Part shown: piece after piece, positions 17,015 through 24,720 of the stretch | How the letters are laid out: every line of letters starts with the position of its first letter | How positions within the stretch are numbered: position 1 is the first letter of the stretch | NCBI GenBank assembly: GCA_019636615.1 | Contig: JAHBXF010000002.1 | Span: 312,001 to 376,000 of the forward strand | DNA from: Phycisphaeraceae bacterium | Lineage (GTDB): Bacteria; Planctomycetota; Phycisphaerae; Phycisphaerales; UBA1924 | Reading direction: 5' to 3' | Length of the DNA stretch: 64,000 bases | The notes under the pieces: generated by a model | What the model was told of the DNA's origin: nothing | The model's database searches: none | The model's input: the letters and a program-made list of their open reading frames with translations, nothing else | Program-made: the position numbers and the translations under genes

Positions 17015-18055
17015 ATGTTCCAAGACCTCGACCAACTCCACGCGGCGGCCATGGCCGACCTTTCCGCCGCACACTCTGCCGAGTCACTCGAAGCCTGGCG
17101 GATCGCCTACCTGGGTGCCTCGGGCAAAATCAAGGCCGCGCTCGCCGGCCTCAAGGATGTTCCCAAGCAGGACAAACCCGCCGTCGGCGCCAGGCTCAAC
17201 ACGCTCCGCCAGAGCGTGGAGGCGGCCTTCGAAGAGCGCAAAGCGGCACTCGCCTCAACGCCCGCGCCCGCCGCGCAGCGCGTGGATGTGACTGAGCCCG
17301 GCATCATCAGCGCTCAGGCCGTCGGCAGGCGACACGTGATCTCCCGCGTGCGAGAAGAACTCGTGGAAGTCTTCGCACGCATGGGCTTTTCCGTCGCCGA
17401 AGGCCCCGAACTCGAAGACGATGCCCACAACTTCATCAAACTCAACATCCCTCCCGAGCACCCCGCCAGAGACCCCCTCGACAACTTCTATGTCGACGAC
17501 CCCGCGCGCGCGGCTTCGCCCAGAATGATGCGCTCGCAGACCAGCACCGCGCAGATCCGCGTGATGGAGGCCGCCGTGCAACGGGGCGGCGGGCGCCTTC
17601 GCGAGTCCATCAAGGTCGTCGCCCCCGGCAGGGTCTATCGCCCCGACACCGTCGACGCCACGCACTCCTTCATGTTCCACCAGATCGAAGGCCTCTACGT
17701 CGATCGCGCCGTCACCATGGCCGACCTCAAGTCCACGCTCCTTCACTTCGCCCGCGCGTATTTCGGGCCTGAGGCCCAGGTCCGCCTCCGCCCGAGTTTC
17801 TTTCCATTCACCGAGCCCAGCGCCGAGTTTGACATGAAGATCAGCCTCCGCCCCGATCAGCCCCCGCGGTGGATCGAACTCGGCGGCTGCGGCATGGTCG
17901 ACCCGGCGGTCTTCGAGGCCTGCGGCGTCGACCCCGAAGAGTGGTCCGGCTTCGCGTTCGGCTTCGGCATTGAACGAATCGCCATGGGCAAGTACGCCAT
18001 CCCCGATATCCGGCTTCTCTTCGAGAACGACATCCGTTTCCTCGGGCAGATCTGA
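17015..18055 (+). CDS. pheS: Phenylalanine-tRNA ligase alpha subunit
   Basis: 346 residues, the usual length. It charges tRNA-Phe as part of an alpha2beta2 enzyme. The N-terminal coiled-coil arm (residues 1-90) leads to the class II catalytic core: motif 2 region FMFHQIEGLYVDRAVTM and motif 3 GFGIERIAMGKYAIPDIR, and the conserved GFSVAEGPELEDDAHNFIKL. The substrate loop RPSFFPFTEPSAEFDM is intact. pheT is not downstream: the next gene is a membrane protein, so the beta subunit must be encoded elsewhere. Confidence 0.96.
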   Translation: MFQDLDQLHAAAMADLSAAHSAESLEAWRIAYLGASGKIKAALAGLKDVPKQDKPAVGARLNTLRQSVEAAFEERKAALASTPAPAAQRVDVTEPGIISAQAVGRRHVISRVREELVEVFARMGFSVAEGPELEDDAHNFIKLNIPPEHPARDPLDNFYVDDPARAASPRMMRSQTSTAQIRVMEAAVQRGGGRLRESIKVVAPGRVYRPDTVDATHSFMFHQIEGLYVDRAVTMADLKSTLLHFARAYFGPEAQVRLRPSFFPFTEPSAEFDMKISLRPDQPPRWIELGGCGMVDPAVFEACGVDPEEWSGFAFGFGIERIAMGKYAIPDIRLLFENDIRFLGQI

Positions 18056-18139
18056 AACCGCGCGGCCAGAACCGGAAGAACTCCCACTCAGCCGTATTCA
18101 CCGTTCAGCGGCCGCGCCAGCAGCTAGGGAGCATCAATC

Positions 18140-18742
18140 ATGTCCATTATCACCCCGCCCACCCTGCCCCCGGACATGCCGGACCTCCCTCCAGAGCCGC
18201 CCGCCTGGCCCACGGTCGTCGGCACGATCTCGATCGTCTTTGCGTGCCTTGGTTTCTGCTGTCTCGGCTTGGCGTTGCTCGGCCCTCAAATGGCAACCAT
18301 GACACTTTCTGAAGAGGAACTCAACAGGGGCCTTCCGCCGCATATCGCGCTCTCCTTTGGCATGATCCTCATCGTCATTTCCGGCATCGTGCTCAGTTGC
18401 GTTCTGCTCGCCGCGGGTATTCTCACGATCAAGCGCAGCGCGGCCGGCCGCGCTGTCCATATCGGCTACGCCCTTTTCGCGGTTGTCCAGGCTTTCGTGG
18501 GCTTCTTCTTCAACCACGCGCGGGCCGCGGCATTTCAGCAGTGGATCATCGAGAACCCGGAGAGCGTCTTTGCCAAGGGCGGCGCGGGCGCATCCGCGGG
18601 CGGCATGATCGGCAACGTGATCGGCCTTGTCATGGGGCTGGCCTACCCCGTGTTCGTCCTCGTCTGGTTCCTCGCCGTGAAGCGCACCGCCGCGAGCATG
18701 CTGGGACAGGCCGACACCGATCTTCCGCCCGCTGGCCGATAA
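18140..18742 (+). CDS. Integral membrane protein of unknown function
   Basis: 200 residues, preceded by TAGGGAGCATCAATC. A Pro-rich N-terminal segment (residues 5-25) leads to four predicted membrane helices at about 25-48, 69-97, 105-124 and 155-180, with a soluble loop between helices 3 and 4. No catalytic motif is seen. The codon use is typical of neighbours. It may be an expressed single gene downstream of pheS; function unknown. Confidence 0.75.
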   Translation: MSIITPPTLPPDMPDLPPEPPAWPTVVGTISIVFACLGFCCLGLALLGPQMATMTLSEEELNRGLPPHIALSFGMILIVISGIVLSCVLLAAGILTIKRSAAGRAVHIGYALFAVVQAFVGFFFNHARAAAFQQWIIENPESVFAKGGAGASAGGMIGNVIGLVMGLAYPVFVLVWFLAVKRTAASMLGQADTDLPPAGR

Positions 18743-18940
18743 GGCGATCAATACACGCGCCGGTGTGCGTGCGCGGCATCCCACCGTCCTCGCCGGAGCA
18801 TTCGTGCCTGCGACCCGCCCACCCTGAGAGGCCCGCAGAGGTAAGCCAACCGAGTTGCAGCGGAGATCAGGGCGAGTGAGCTGCCGATCTCGCCGCGCCC
18901 GGCGATAAGTGGGGGCTATACACCCATCTCGCGGCTGCGG

Positions 18941-19250
18941 CGAGCGAGGTGGCGCTGCCGTGGCGTCTTGCGAAGGTGGGGGGGCACCACGCCCACATCG
19001 CAATCTGGGCGAGCGAGGTGGTGCTGCCGTGGCGTCTTGCGAAGGTGGGGGGGGGCACCACGCCCACATCGCAATCTGGGCGAGCGAGGTGGTGCTGCCG
19101 CAGAGCCTAGCGAAGGTGGGGGGGCACCACGCCCACATCGCAATCTGGGCGAGCGAGGTGGCGCTGCCGCAGAGCCTAGCGAAGGTGGGGGGCACCACAC
19201 CCACATCGCAATCTGGGCGAGCGAGGTGGTGCTGTGGCAGAGTCAGCTGG
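18941..19250. repeat. 69-bp tandem repeat array with variable G-tract
   Basis: Four and a half head-to-tail units: 18941-19009 (69), 19010-19080 (71), 19081-19149 (69), 19150-19217 (68) and a partial unit from 19218. All length difference is explained by one G-run of 7, 9, 7 and 6 bases. Units 1-2 carry TGGCGTCTTGCGAA and units 3-4 carry CAGAGCCTAGCGAA at the same place, so two subtypes are adjacent. A degenerate half-unit may precede (18902-18940). No spacer sequences exist, so it is not a CRISPR. It lies between a membrane-protein gene and tRNA-Gly. Confidence 0.9.
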
Positions 19251-19329
19251 GAGCGTTCGGGCGCCGTGGTGTTGATTCGTTGTCAGTGCAGCAACCACAC
19301 CCCCTCGCACGGGGTACAATCGTGCTTCC

Positions 19330-19401
19330 GCGGGCGTAGTTCAGCGGTAGAACGTCAGCTTCCCAAGCTGAATGTCGGGAGTTCGATCCTCCTCGCCCGC
19401 T
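19330..19401 (+). tRNA. tRNA-Gly (anticodon CCC)
   Basis: A 72-base cloverleaf: acceptor arms 19330-19336 and 19394-19400 pair perfectly (GCGGGCG/CGCCCGC) with discriminator T19401. The D arm contains AGCGGTA, the anticodon stem TCAGC/GCTGA encloses loop TTCCCAA giving anticodon CCC, and the T loop is TTCGATC. CCA is not encoded. It reads GGG codons. A decayed island (nuclease, integrase remnant) lies just downstream. Confidence 0.93.
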
Positions 19402-19807
19402 TTGTCTGCCGCCGATGTCACACCCCCCACGGGCGATGACACCGGCGGCCTTTCGTTGACCGACCTTCAGGTTGGCCCCGCAGATTCTGCGAGTTCCGGC
19501 GCGGTGGGCGGGAGCGGCCGGATCGGGACCAACAGCCGGACGATGACAGGGAATGACCCGGGTGGACGCTCGCGTGTGCAAGCGCGTGTGCAAGCACTGG
19601 TGCAAGCGGTTGTGCAAGGTGTGGCGGGGATGAGGCTGCCGATGGAGCGATCGGAATGGGATCAGCTCGGCATTGCACGTGATCCTGCTACTTGCTCGGG
19701 CCTTTCGCAGGGGCGCTCCCGGGCGTGTCATCGCCCGTTCCTGAGCATGGGGAGTTTCGATACCGAGTCCTCATCGGTACTCGGAAGAACGTTCGGGGTG
19801 GGTGTGG
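19402..19807. other. Intergenic region with a 12-bp tandem repeat
   Basis: No convincing gene is seen. An open frame at 19372-19866 overlaps the tRNA and has no recognisable sequence. The only structure is four 12-base units at 19571-19618 sharing the core GTGCAAG (first two identical, CGCGTGTGCAAG). The region separates tRNA-Gly from the 3' end of the minus-strand nuclease gene. Confidence 0.5.
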
Positions 19808-21058
19808 TCATGCCGTCCCTCCGGCGCTGTCGGGCGACACATCGACGAGGTAGACATGCACCGTGATCAACCTCGCATCATCCCCCTTCGCTCGGAACTG
19901 GGCTCGCCACTCTCCGGCGTGCCCGGAGTCGAGGTGCTTGACGAATCGTGGATGGGCGGCAACGAGCGCCGGCATGCCGTCCTGGAGTGCCTTGAAGCCC
20001 TTCACGGTCTTGTTGAACAGGACCAGGGCGGCGTGGCAGTCCCGCCAGGTGAGATATCCGATCAACTGATCGAGAGCCTCTGTCGCCACCTTTGCGCCGC
20101 CCCACACTTTGCACTCACCGACGAACGCCGCCCGGTTTGAAAACTCAACGCAGATGTCGGTCTTCCCCTTCCGGCGGAACCGCTCCCCTGCAGCGTCTCC
20201 CGCAAAGTGGGTGTTCAGACTCGCAAGAATGACATCGCGTAGCTCTTCCTCATCGAGTTTTCGGCATGCAGAGGGCGTCTGTTCGAAGGAGCGTGTCTGC
20301 TGACGCACGACATTCAGTACGTACTCGAAGTCATCAGCCGAAATCGTGTACTCCTGCTCCACCGCCCGCGGAGACGGCAGAGGCTGTAGTACCCGTTTGG
20401 GCATCGGGATCGGCGCGGGGACGTCACTCGTGCGGCGCAAAGGGACGACCAACTTTGCCAGGAGCTGACCCTGCTGCTGCAACTGCGCTCGCCGCCGGGT
20501 GACAGCCTCTCGCACCTGCCCCACGAGGTCGGCGTTGAACCGTTCAACGTCTGCCCGGCTTGTCGCCACGTATCCCTCGATCGACTTGACCTGTTCTTGA
20601 ATCCAGCGGTTGAACGCCTCGACGCCCTCGTCGAGCGGCCGCGTCATCGTCAGGAGAATAAGGCCGCCCAGCTCACCGGTTGCTTTGACTCGGCCTCGTG
20701 GTGGATTCAGCGTGTAGGTCGAAGGCTGCACTTTGAACAGGTCTGGGTCGCCGGTGAAGGGAATCCGCAGCGTTATCTGGTTGACTTTGATCATGCAGGG
20801 CCGACTACGGTCGAAGACGGCGCGATCGCGGTGCTGCGAGACGTCCAGTTGAGCTTCGACGTGGTCCGCCTCAACCTTGTCCGCGTAGATTGCTAGCGGC
20901 TCGATTCGGAATCGGGACACGACGCTGGCGATGATCTCGTCATCGGCCGCGGCGTTCATCTGGGCGGGAGTCAATGCCTCAACGGCCGCCCGCGCCTTCC
21001 CGCGCTGGTTCTCCAGCGTGGCGTGCATGTCGGCCCCATAGAAGAGGAGATCATCCAT
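19808..21058 (-). CDS. PD-(D/E)XK nuclease-domain protein
   Basis: 416 residues. The C-terminal part carries a restriction-endonuclease-like core: D301 in KTDICVEF, then E315-x-K317 in FVGECKVWGG, then a helix with Q331 in LDQLIGYLTWRD, matching the D...ExK...Q arrangement of many PD-(D/E)XK nucleases. The N-terminal ~200 residues are soluble alpha/beta, with a helical linker around 145-200, and I recognise no domain. A single gene facing the tRNA, next to a recombinase remnant, fits a defence or mobile-element origin. No partner methylase or NTPase is adjacent, so a type IV-like or solitary nuclease is possible. Substrate unknown. Confidence 0.75.
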   Translation of the reverse strand: MDDLLFYGADMHATLENQRGKARAAVEALTPAQMNAAADDEIIASVVSRFRIEPLAIYADKVEADHVEAQLDVSQHRDRAVFDRSRPCMIKVNQITLRIPFTGDPDLFKVQPSTYTLNPPRGRVKATGELGGLILLTMTRPLDEGVEAFNRWIQEQVKSIEGYVATSRADVERFNADLVGQVREAVTRRRAQLQQQGQLLAKLVVPLRRTSDVPAPIPMPKRVLQPLPSPRAVEQEYTISADDFEYVLNVVRQQTRSFEQTPSACRKLDEEELRDVILASLNTHFAGDAAGERFRRKGKTDICVEFSNRAAFVGECKVWGGAKVATEALDQLIGYLTWRDCHAALVLFNKTVKGFKALQDGMPALVAAHPRFVKHLDSGHAGEWRAQFRAKGDDARLITVHVYLVDVSPDSAGGTA

Positions 21059-21182
21059 GTGAATTCTCCAAAATGCCTACAGCTGACGACTGTACGGCGT
21101 GAGCATGATGTGTGCACAGAGACCGCAGGTTCGGCTTGGGGGCCACGCCATCACGGGCAGTTGTTCGCGACCCGCCTTCCCA

Positions 21183-21403
21183 TCAGCACGACGAGTTCGC
21201 CACGGCCGTTGCTGGCCCGCCGACCGCCGTCAGCGGCAGGTCCGGCAGGCTCGCCACCGCCCCGGCCACAGCGAGCAGTTTCGAGTCGGTGTAGACGTTG
21301 GCCCTCAGGCTCGGGTCGCTGTGCCGCATCGCGGCTTGGGCCGTCCGCACGTATGCGCCAGACTTTGAGAGGCTCGCGCCGAAGTGGCGTCGCACGTGTG
21401 AGC
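21183..21403 (-). pseudogene. Tyrosine recombinase (integrase) C-terminal remnant
   Basis: On the minus strand the frame encodes SHVRRHFGASLSKSGAYV followed by AQAAMRHSDPSLRANVYTDS and an Ala-rich tail. This matches the catalytic C-terminus of phage-type integrases: H-x-x-R box (HVRR), third-position His (MRHSD) and the nucleophilic Tyr (VYT). Only about 70 residues remain; the conserved first Arg box and the N-terminal domains are not found upstream in any frame, and a G7 run sits at the break near 21402. It is a decayed gene. No start with ribosome-binding site is apparent. Confidence 0.6.
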
Positions 21404-21526
21404 GGGGGGGCGATGTCTGTCGCGCGGCCGTGGTGTTTCTCGTGCCCGGGCCAATGTGCCGGTGCGCCCACCGGCGGGCGCGTCTCTACTCTGCCTTGGT
21501 CCCGCACTCATGAATCGAACCAACCC

Positions 21527-21928
21527 ATGGATTGGATGACTTGGTACAACCAACTGCACAAGCCGGAGTGGACGCCCGCGCCGTCCACCATCGGCACGAT
21601 CTGGATGATCCTCTACCCGATCATCGCGGTCAGTTTCGGGTTTGTCTTTGTCCAGGCGGTGCGTCGAAAGATCCCGCGGTCGGTGGCTCTCCCTTTCGGC
21701 ATCAACCTGATCGCGAATCTGATCTTCACGCCCATTCAGTTCGGGATGCGCAGCCTGCCCCTGGCCAGTCTGGACATCCTGATCGTATGGGGCTCGATTC
21801 TCTGGATGATGCGTGCGGTCTGGCCGTATGCCCGGTGGGTGACTTTCGCGCAGGTTCCATACTGTGCATGGGTCACGATCGCGACGGCACTCCAACTGAG
21901 CATCACCGTGATGAACTGGGGGCGATAG
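21527..21928 (+). CDS. TspO/MBR family protein, short form
   Basis: 133 residues. It matches tryptophan-rich sensory/TspO proteins from their WYxxLxKPxWxP motif onward: TWYNQLHKPEWTPAP, then NLIANLIFTPIQFGMRSLPL, LDILIVWGSILWMM, and PYCAWVTIATALQLSI. The family binds porphyrins and related ligands in the membrane. Normal members have five helices and ~155 residues; here helix 1 is missing because the protein starts right at the WY motif, and the upstream frame has no hydrophobic segment. The gene may still be functional or may be a trimmed copy at the island edge. Confidence 0.8.
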   Translation: MDWMTWYNQLHKPEWTPAPSTIGTIWMILYPIIAVSFGFVFVQAVRRKIPRSVALPFGINLIANLIFTPIQFGMRSLPLASLDILIVWGSILWMMRAVWPYARWVTFAQVPYCAWVTIATALQLSITVMNWGR

Positions 21929-22120
21929 CGGCTCGGGTTGACACTTGCGCCCGCTCCGCGGCGGGTTTCTCTACGATGCCGATTGGGCCAGGCGAACCAA
22001 CCGTCGCCGCCGCGCCCGTGGCGTCTATGCCCTTGCCGGCTTGGCCGGTGTGGCACCTTGTGCGGTGGTTGACCAACGCGCGCTCGCACCCGGGCACGCG
22101 CGGGCGTGATCGCTGTGCTG

Positions 22121-22232
22121 GTTACATGCGCATTCACGGCGAGTTCACGGCGAGTTCACGGCGCGTTACATGTTCGTTCACATGCGCGTTCACGGCGCGG
22201 TCACGGCGCGTTCACGGCGCGGTCATGTGCGC
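22121..22232. repeat. 11-bp minisatellite
   Basis: About ten head-to-tail units of consensus GTTCACGGCGC run from 22121 to 22232: eight are 11 bases (e.g. 22143-22153, 22154-22164, 22188-22198, 22210-22220) and two are 12 bases (22176-22187, 22221-22232). Variant units carry TTACATG or TCATGTG in place of TTCACGG. It fills much of the 347-base gap between the tspO-like gene and the SRAP gene, 3' to both. The rest of the gap shows nothing else. Confidence 0.85.
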
Positions 22233-22275
22233 GGACACGGTCGTATGGTGAGCCGGTGACGCTGAACGGTTCCGC

Positions 22276-23025
22276 TCACTCATGCTGGTTCCACAGTCCG
22301 GGGCCGGGCTCTTGCTTCGCGCGAGGCTGCGATGGAGGCGTTGGCCCTTCGCGCGCGGCCTCTGGCTCGATGCACATCGGGTCGTCGTGCTTCGGGTTGT
22401 TCACGCGCGTTGAGACCCGCCGCGCCACCATGGTGCTTTCTGGCGCGGGGCGCAGCATCTGGGCGACTGTGTCCACATCGTCGATCGCGGGGTCGAGCCA
22501 GCCGTCGATGACTTCCGGCGGCAGAATCACCGGCATTCGGTCGTGGATTGGCGCCATCACCTTGTTGGGCGCGCAGGTGAGAATCGTGAACGTATCGAGC
22601 GGCGTGCTGCCTAGGGGTTCCCACCGTGCCCAGAGCCCGGCCAGCGCGAACACGTGCGCCTGCGCCGGCTCGATGTGGAAGGGTTGCTTGGAGCGGCTTG
22701 CTCCCTGGGCTTGCCACTCGTAGAAGCCGCTCGCGGGCACGACACAGCGGCGGGCCCTCATCGCGCCGGCGAAGAGACGGCTGGTCGTCGCTGATTCGCT
22801 GCGGGCGTTGATGGGTTCGGGGCCTTTCTCGTCGGCCTTGCGCCAGGACGGGATGTACCCCCATCTGGCCAGTGTGGCCTCACGCCCTCGATGGTTGCTG
22901 CGGATGATCAGCGTGCGCTGCGTCGGCGCGATGTTGTATCGTGGCGCGAGTTCGGGAGGGATGGGCACGCCGAAGATCTCGGCCAGGAGGTACGCTGGGA
23001 TCTTGAGCGAGATGCGTCCGCACAC
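22276..23025 (-). CDS. SRAP-domain (YedK/HMCES-like) abasic-site protein
   Basis: 249 residues with GTG start, so that after Met removal C2 becomes N-terminal. SRAP proteins form a thiazolidine DNA-protein crosslink with abasic sites in single-stranded DNA. All key residues are present: C2 (MCGRISL), N73 (PINARSES), E103 (GFYEW) and H161 (APIHDRMPVIL). The C-terminal ~30 residues are a Pro/Glu-rich tail. It lies 16 bases downstream of a Y-family polymerase gene on the same strand, so the two likely form a DNA-damage operon; SRAP genes are known companions of SOS mutagenesis genes. Confidence 0.93.
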   Translation of the reverse strand: MCGRISLKIPAYLLAEIFGVPIPPELAPRYNIAPTQRTLIIRSNHRGREATLARWGYIPSWRKADEKGPEPINARSESATTSRLFAGAMRARRCVVPASGFYEWQAQGASRSKQPFHIEPAQAHVFALAGLWARWEPLGSTPLDTFTILTCAPNKVMAPIHDRMPVILPPEVIDGWLDPAIDDVDTVAQMLRPAPESTMVARRVSTRVNNPKHDDPMCIEPEAAREGPTPPSQPRAKQEPGPGLWNQHE

Positions 23026-23041
23026 GAGGGTGAGCGTAGGG

Positions 23042-24274
23042 TCAGGCGTGGAGGTCGGGCAGGTGCGGATCGGGGATCGTGGAGAACGCGATGCGCATCG
23101 GGGCCGAGGCGGGGTCGCATGAAGCGGGGCGGATCGCGGCGTAGCCGAAGCGGGCGTTGATGCGGTCTACCGCGCGGTCGAGCCGTTCCTCGCCTCGCTC
23201 ATCCTCGAAGAGCGGCCCCGCGGCGTGGCCCGCGGGCGTGAGGCGCTGCAGTGTCGCGGCGACGACGAAGTAGCGTGCGTCGGGGGCGTGGGTCCACTGT
23301 TCACCCATGGCGGTCAGCAGAACCCTCGTGGAGTTGGTTGGCGGAAGGAGCGTGCGCCGTGACCAGTGGCCGCCCGGCAGCAGGCGTGCGGCGCACACCA
23401 GTTCGCCGGCGCGGTATCCCTCGCGGCGCAGACGCTGCGCGGCTTTGGTGAGGAGGCGCACGAGCACCCGGCGTGCTTCGTCCGGCCCCCGTTTGTCGGG
23501 CGGAAGGACGTGCTGGTGGCCCAGGGTTCGCCGCACCGTCTTGCCGTCTGGCAGGTCGAAGCCGCGGATGAGCATCCACCAGCGCTCGCCGTTGACAGAG
23601 CCGAAGACGCGGGCCATCTCGTGCGATGAGAGCGCGTACATCTGCGCGGTGGTTGTCACGCCCGCGTGCAGGAAACGACGACGCATCGGGCCGCTGATGC
23701 CGGGCCAATCTTCGAGGTCAAGGCTGTAGAGGCACTGGGGCAGGCTCGATGGTTCGATCAGAGAGAGGCCATCGGGCTTGTGCTGGTCCGCGGCGATCTT
23801 TGCCAGCAGGCGGTTTGGCGCGATGCCGATCGAGCAGGTGAGCGCGCGGCTGAACCGGGTGCACAGCGCCTGCTTCACGGCGTGGCCCAGCGCGGCGGCG
23901 CGGGCCGGCTCGCGCTCTGAGCCGAGCAGCCTGCACGCGAACTCGTCGATCGAGTAGACACGGTCGACGGGCAGCACCGTGTCTACGGCTTGAAGAATGG
24001 CGTGGTGCAAGCGAACATACTCGGCCGGGCGCGCGTGGACAAAGCGGATATCGGGGCAGAGCCGCCGCGCCTCGCGGACAAGGGTTCCTGTCTTGACCCC
24101 GCTGGGCCGCGCCTGATACGACACGGCGATGCAGCATGAAGTCTCGGCGGGGCGGCCCGCGGCCGTGAAGACCGGCACGACGCCGACAGGGCGGCCACGC
24201 AGGGCCGGCCGCAGGTGCTGCTCTGCGGAGGCGAAGAAGGCATCCATGTCGATCCAAAGCGTAGTGAGGGGCAT
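23042..24274 (-). CDS. Y-family DNA polymerase (DinB/Pol IV-like)
   Basis: 410 residues. Palm residues D9 (WIDMDAFFAS) and D110-E111 (YSIDEF) are the two-metal site; F14 is in the steric-gate position. GIAPNRLLAKIAADQHKPDG and DWPGISGPMRRRFLHAGV match the DinB palm and thumb helix-hairpin-helix. The little-finger half is divergent, and a typical C-terminal beta-clamp QLxLF motif is replaced by AGPLFE. It would perform translesion synthesis. It heads a two-gene unit with the SRAP gene; a dyad lies just upstream. No ribosome-binding site is visible, suggesting a very short leader. Confidence 0.92.
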   Translation of the reverse strand: MPLTTLWIDMDAFFASAEQHLRPALRGRPVGVVPVFTAAGRPAETSCCIAVSYQARPSGVKTGTLVREARRLCPDIRFVHARPAEYVRLHHAILQAVDTVLPVDRVYSIDEFACRLLGSEREPARAAALGHAVKQALCTRFSRALTCSIGIAPNRLLAKIAADQHKPDGLSLIEPSSLPQCLYSLDLEDWPGISGPMRRRFLHAGVTTTAQMYALSSHEMARVFGSVNGERWWMLIRGFDLPDGKTVRRTLGHQHVLPPDKRGPDEARRVLVRLLTKAAQRLRREGYRAGELVCAARLLPGGHWSRRTLLPPTNSTRVLLTAMGEQWTHAPDARYFVVAATLQRLTPAGHAAGPLFEDERGEERLDRAVDRINARFGYAAIRPASCDPASAPMRIAFSTIPDPHLPDLHA

Positions 24275-24289
24275 AATTCGGCATCTATT

Positions 24290-24309
24290 CGGTATACGAT
24301 CATAGACCG
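24290..24309 (-). promoter_or_regulatory. Candidate operator upstream of the polymerase-SRAP pair
   Basis: An interrupted palindrome, CGGTATA-N6-TAGACCG, with six of seven positions matching in each arm, ends 16 bases before the polymerase start. The place and symmetry suit a repressor site, perhaps of a LexA-type regulator, but it does not match the classical CTGT-N8-ACAG or GAAC-type boxes, so this is inference. Confidence 0.35.
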
Positions 24310-24586
24310 TACAAAATGGATGCGTGGCCCTGTTTGGGCAGAATGCACCGCCCTCGGTCGGCGTGGAGCAGGCGGGGGTGCGAGGTGCAGAGTCTCAAAG
24401 AGCGAGCAACCAGACAACCCGTGCGAGTGTTCGGAATCGGGAGGTGCCACACGCGGTATCGCGCGGAGTAAGGTCATCCCAGCCGCGCTCTCGGCACGGC
24501 GGCCCGGCGGTTTGCGAACCCGGCCCGGTGAGTGATGCCCCGGGAAACGAACTGCTCTCCGGTCGTCGCCGCGGCGTCAAATTCTC

Positions 24587-24615
24587 TTGACATGCCAAGA
24601 AGCGGACATTATCAC
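24587..24615 (+). promoter_or_regulatory. Sigma-70-type promoter for the PEP-CTERM gene
   Basis: A perfect -35 TTGACA (24587-24592) is separated by 17 bases from TATCAC (24610-24615, four of six matches to TATAAT). Transcription would start about 24622, giving a ~100-base leader before ATG 24721. The rest of 24310-24586 shows no gene. Confidence 0.5.
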
Positions 24616-24697
24616 GCGAAATAGGAGGAAGAGAGACTTTGCGGGCAGCGCTGCCGACGTGTGATGGCAGCGATGGGTCTGCGGGTCTACGTTCGAG

Positions 24698-24711
24698 CCT
24701 CCAACGGGAGG
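24698..24711 (+). promoter_or_regulatory. Hairpin covering the ribosome-binding site
   Basis: CCTCC (24698-24702) and GGAGG (24707-24711) pair across an AACG tetraloop. The right arm is the Shine-Dalgarno sequence of the gene starting at 24721. If it forms in the mRNA, translation would be limited until it opens. Confidence 0.45.
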
Positions 24712-24720
24712 AGATCACCA

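Noticed and set aside
18867..19204. Repetitive open frames on both strands across the 69-bp repeat
   Set aside because: They exist only because the repeat has few stops; the unit lengths 69/71/69/68 shift the frame between units, which is incompatible with a coding repeat.
18941..19250. Possible CRISPR array
   Set aside because: Units are contiguous with no unique spacers, and no cas genes are present.
19330..19401. tRNA 3' end as attachment site with a downstream duplicate
   Set aside because: I could not find a convincing second copy of the 3' end between 21059 and 21530, so no att site is called.
24275..24320. Classical LexA box before the Y-family polymerase
   Set aside because: No CTGT-N8-ACAG or GAAC-N4-GTTC sequence; only the non-standard dyad was kept as a low-confidence site.
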